In this document: piece by piece, positions 61,871 to 64,000 of the stretch
How positions within the stretch are numbered: position 1 is the first letter of the stretch
How the letters are laid out: the number at the start of each line of letters is the position of its first letter
Assembly: GCA_964392245.1 (NCBI GenBank)
Contig: CAYMOX010000004.1
Coordinates: forward strand, 62,001-126,000
Length of the DNA: 64,000 bases
Direction of reading: 5' to 3'
DNA from: JAAUUJ01 sp964392245
GTDB lineage: Bacteria; Cyanobacteriota; Cyanobacteriia; Thermostichales; Thermostichaceae
Position numbers and translations under genes: made by a program
Notes under the pieces: model-generated
Database searches by the model: none
Told to the model about the DNA's origin: nothing
What the model saw: the letters and a program-made list of their open reading frames with translations, nothing else

Positions 61871-62272
61871 TTAAATGGCTGCGGGCAGGAAAGGATCCCA
61901 GCCGCTAGAGCTATTGATGAATGCCTTGGGAGACAATTGTTTGGGGCAAGTTTGCTGAATGTGCACTTCACTCAGATCTGGCATGATGTGCAAAGCTTTT
62001 TGGGCGTCGAGCTGAGCATCACAAACCGCCTCAAGGACCTGTTCACCCATGAGAGAGAGGGGAATATCCAGGGTCTCTTCTGGAGGGGTATCTTGATTAA
62101 GCTGACGGTAGATGTGAGTGGGTGGGGTGGGAAGTGATGGTTCTGCGGAAGTGGAAGGTAGTGTTTGAGTTGTGGACATTTCCACATTCAGCTCCACCTG
62201 AGCAAGTGCGAAACTTCCCAGGTTGAGTAAGAGGACACTAATGGTCAACGAAAAAAATGCTTTCTTCAACAT
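61871..62272 (-). CDS. Small secreted protein, function unknown
   Basis: 133 residues from ATG 62272, with AGGAGG nine bases upstream, which excludes the TTG nine bases earlier. A clear signal peptide ends at SFALAQVE. The mature part is Thr/Ser/Pro-rich, then has two cysteines (AVCDAQLD and IQQTCPKQ) probably forming a disulphide. Not recognised. It is divergent from the lipoprotein gene at 62530 and same-strand with the thioredoxin-like gene after 44 bp. Confidence 0.65.
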   Translation of the reverse strand: MLKKAFFSLTISVLLLNLGSFALAQVELNVEMSTTQTLPSTSAEPSLPTPPTHIYRQLNQDTPPEETLDIPLSLMGEQVLEAVCDAQLDAQKALHIMPDLSEVHIQQTCPKQLSPKAFINSSSGWDPFLPAAI

Positions 62273-62529
62273 GGAAATCAACCTCCTCGCAAGCCCAGTC
62301 CATAACCCCTTTCCTATTCTTTAGAATATCCAATCAGGTAGGCCTATTCACAGGGATAGATGGTGAAGGTTTATGCCAGATCCAGCACTATGGGTAGGCT
62401 TTCCTGTTTCACATGTCACCAGATATGGAGTCGGAGGCGGCTCTACAGAAGCAGATTCCAGAAGCCTCTATTGGGTCAAGCAGAGTATGAGAAAGTGAAG
62501 ATTAGGGGTGTAGAAAAGGGACAGAAAAG

Positions 62530-63252
62530 ATGAAATTTCGTTTTGCTAAGGGGTTAACAATTTGTATCTTTCTCATCACAGGGTGTGGCACCGGATCTGG
62601 GGAAGCCACTGCACCCCCAATTGCGGCTATTCCTGAGGAAGCTCCCCTGGTGGCCGATCCCCAAACGTCCTCTCCCGCCAATCCTCTCCCCTCCCCAACG
62701 CCAGATCTAACCTCAGTGCCTCCAGATGATCCGGTTTTGCCTCCAATCTCTCCTATTGTTTCTCCCTTGCCCACCCCATCTTCATCACCGACTCCTCAGG
62801 TGCAAAACTCCCCTTTTGCTCCCATCCCTTCTCCCAGTTCTCTGCCAGGATTACCCCCCTCTCCACAGATCTCAGTTTCTCCTTCTCCACTTCCCCTGCC
62901 TACGCTGACGCCCAATCCTCTGGCCACACCTACTGATCGGGTAATATTGCTTACTCCTTTACCCAGTTCCACATTTGCTGGAGATCTGGGTGTGGAAATC
63001 CTGGTTTCTGCCTTTGCTGTCGCTAGCTTTACCATTGAGGGCTTAAATGGAACAGCAACGTTTGCCCCCTCACCAGCCCAACAGTCTGAGAACACCCTTT
63101 ATATCGTCAACAGCTTGGATTCGGCCCTGGTGAATGTGTCTGGGGTGCAGCAGTTTACAGTGCCCGGGATCAATAACACCTGTGTGCTCGTGCGCAGCCT
63201 GATCGGGGAAGGTCTGCCTGTGATTGCTCAGTCAAGTGCGTGCGTTGAGTGA
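62530..63252 (+). CDS. Proline-rich lipoprotein
   Basis: 240 residues. A lipoprotein signal peptide with lipobox LITGC (Cys19) is followed by a Pro/Ser/Thr-rich linker of about 115 residues (repeats of PSP, PLPTPS type). The C-terminal 100 residues form a globular beta-rich domain (DRVILLTPLPSSTFAGDLGVEILVSAF; LNGTATF). It is probably tethered to the outer leaflet and spans the peptidoglycan. I do not recognise the C-terminal domain. AAGGGA precedes the ATG. Confidence 0.75.
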   Translation: MKFRFAKGLTICIFLITGCGTGSGEATAPPIAAIPEEAPLVADPQTSSPANPLPSPTPDLTSVPPDDPVLPPISPIVSPLPTPSSSPTPQVQNSPFAPIPSPSSLPGLPPSPQISVSPSPLPLPTLTPNPLATPTDRVILLTPLPSSTFAGDLGVEILVSAFAVASFTIEGLNGTATFAPSPAQQSENTLYIVNSLDSALVNVSGVQQFTVPGINNTCVLVRSLIGEGLPVIAQSSACVE

Positions 63253-63401
63253 GATCTGATTTTATTAAAACATTAACCTGGTGCTAAACATGTCGCTCCT
63301 GTGTTAGGGCAACACCATATCTGAGGTTCGTCACCCTAGTCTTTTGAGAACCCGAGCTGTATGATGGACGGCGTGAGGAGTGAACCGTGTGAGGATTACC
63401 T

Positions 63402-64000
63402 ATGGCTGCCGGATCGAGCCGACAGACTCTGCGCCTAGTTGCAGCAACTCTTTCTTTATCAACATTAGTCTCTTTATTAGCATTGAGTTGTGGAACGGAC
63501 GGCCCAACCAATATTGCCTCCAATCCACAATCGGTCAGTGAAAATGAATCCTCTCTAGAACTCATGACCCGTCCTGTCATTATGCAGCCTCTCTTTGTAT
63601 TTGGAGAGGAAGGAGGTAGGGTTCGTTTCGAGGGTACTGGCTTCTCTAATGTAACCAGTGTGGTCTTTATAGATCGCTTAACAAGGGGCAGAAGACAGGC
63701 CGAGTTCAGCATTGTGACTGACAATGTTTTGTTGGTTACGATCCCTGATGACGTTACTGCTGGCATTATCCAGATCAGTACTCGCTTTGGTACGGCATAT
63801 CGAGGATTTCGGATCCTGCCCGATTCCTTTCCAACTTTTCCAACAGCCACTCCAACTCCTGCCGATTGCCAGGGTTCTGACGTTAGCGATGTGGACTGCC
63901 CACCCAGCCCTAGCCCAACCGCAACACCTACTGCAACTCCAACCGCGACGCCTACTGCAACCCCAACCGCAAGGCCTACAGCGACTCCAACCGCGACGCC
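63402..64000 (+). CDS. Lipoprotein with IPT/TIG-like domain and PTAT repeats (3' end outside window)
   Basis: Begins at ATG 63402 with GAGG upstream and stays open to the window end (199 codons). A lipoprotein signal ends at LLALSC (Cys31). Residues about 55-140 resemble an IPT/TIG-like immunoglobulin fold (IMQPLFVFGEEGGRVRFEGTGFSN; VLLVTIPDDVTAGIIQIST). Then a Pro/Thr stretch enters (Pro-Thr-Ala-Thr)n. The gene has no stop in the window. It looks like a surface or wall-anchored protein; the family is not known. It is AT-richer than the core genes. Confidence 0.75.
   Translation, partial: MAAGSSRQTLRLVAATLSLSTLVSLLALSCGTDGPTNIASNPQSVSENESSLELMTRPVIMQPLFVFGEEGGRVRFEGTGFSNVTSVVFIDRLTRGRRQAEFSIVTDNVLLVTIPDDVTAGIIQISTRFGTAYRGFRILPDSFPTFPTATPTPADCQGSDVSDVDCPPSPSPTATPTATPTATPTATPTARPTATPTAT
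63915..64000 (+). repeat. 12-bp tandem repeat coding (Pro-Thr-Ala-Thr)n
   Basis: At least seven degenerate copies of CCNACNGCNACN run to the window edge, with one Thr-to-Arg change (GCAAGG). The third bases vary, so the protein repeat is conserved better than the DNA. Confidence 0.85.

Noticed and set aside
63284..63850. 188-codon frame opposite the last lipoprotein
   Set aside because: The plus-strand frame from 63402 has a lipobox, a ribosome site and domain-like sequence; the minus frame has none.
1..64000. CRISPR arrays
   Set aside because: No regularly spaced direct repeats of 24-40 bp were seen; the only tandem repeat is the coding PTAT tract at the right edge.
1..64000. Insertion sequences, prophage or integrative elements
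   Set aside because: No transposase, integrase or phage-like protein, and no terminal inverted repeats; the two tRNA genes have no flanking duplicated 3' ends that I could see.

Overview
The window is chromosomal DNA of a phycobilisome-bearing cyanobacterium. The evidence is a form IB Rubisco operon (rbcL-rbcX-rbcS), the allophycocyanin core subunit ApcF, the carboxysome shell protein CcmP, a plant-type (972 aa) PEP carboxylase, a Rieske oxygenase of the Tic55/pheophorbide-a-oxygenase type, Ycf33/DUF751 and several families known only from cyanobacteria and plastids. GC content looks to be in the mid-to-upper fifties. The usual cyanobacterial palindrome GCGATCGC is almost absent, while GGATCC recurs about every 0.9 kb. 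I cannot name the genus from this. No transposase, integrase, phage gene, rRNA or CRISPR array is visible; gene density and style are uniform, so this reads as core chromosome with lineage-specific small genes at the right end.

Layout. 1-2.2 kb: murD-ftsW-EVE protein, overlapping. 2.3-9.1 kb: a TPR lipoprotein-like gene, urease subunits ureA-ureB (no ureC beside them), an FeS-type photolyase overlapping nrdR, rpsN with an RNase D-like exonuclease, then leftward a PilB-like protein without its ATPase core and tilS. 9.4-20 kb: an SLH-domain protein, ftsI, a methyltransferase, a Rieske oxygenase, a broken PNPOx-like fragment, tRNA-Glu, murE, tRNA-His and a GH57 glucan enzyme. 20.1-24.4 kb: a sensor kinase and the rbcLXS operon, with a structured leader and a clear terminator. 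24.4-31.8 kb: an S1-like protein, DUF4332 protein, ackA, a CofE-like protein, trxA overlapping an OmpR-type regulator, and thiO-thiS-thiG under a TPP riboswitch. 32-41 kb: ppk, a PspA paralogue, an SDR, folE, nfu-rseP-nth, trpD and a LuxR-type regulator. 41.2-52.2 kb: ppc, ycf33-like, a GNAT enzyme, a CPBP protease, then a long rightward run rpsD, an FAD reductase, ccmP, a membrane protein, apcF, tlyA, a TPR protein and a 58-residue protein too short for usual gene callers. 52.4-61 kb: a fusion of a PlsY-like membrane domain to a PEP-utilising phosphotransferase, a GT39 glycosyltransferase, DUF4278 and DUF2227 proteins and a GyrA/ParC subunit. 61-64 kb: a coiled-coil membrane protein, a thioredoxin-like thylakoid protein, a small secreted protein and two proline-rich lipoproteins, the last running off the window.

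How they work together. Carbon fixation is the main theme: Rubisco with its RbcX chaperone, the carboxysome shell protein CcmP and the anaplerotic enzyme PEP carboxylase. Cell-wall synthesis is also well represented (MurD, MurE, FtsW, FtsI). The remainder is thiamin, folate and tryptophan biosynthesis, DNA repair (photolyase, Nth), Fe-S assembly and translation. The most unusual gene is the PlsY/PEP-utiliser fusion at 52.4-55.3 kb, whose acyltransferase part seems to have lost catalytic residues while the phosphotransfer part looks intact.
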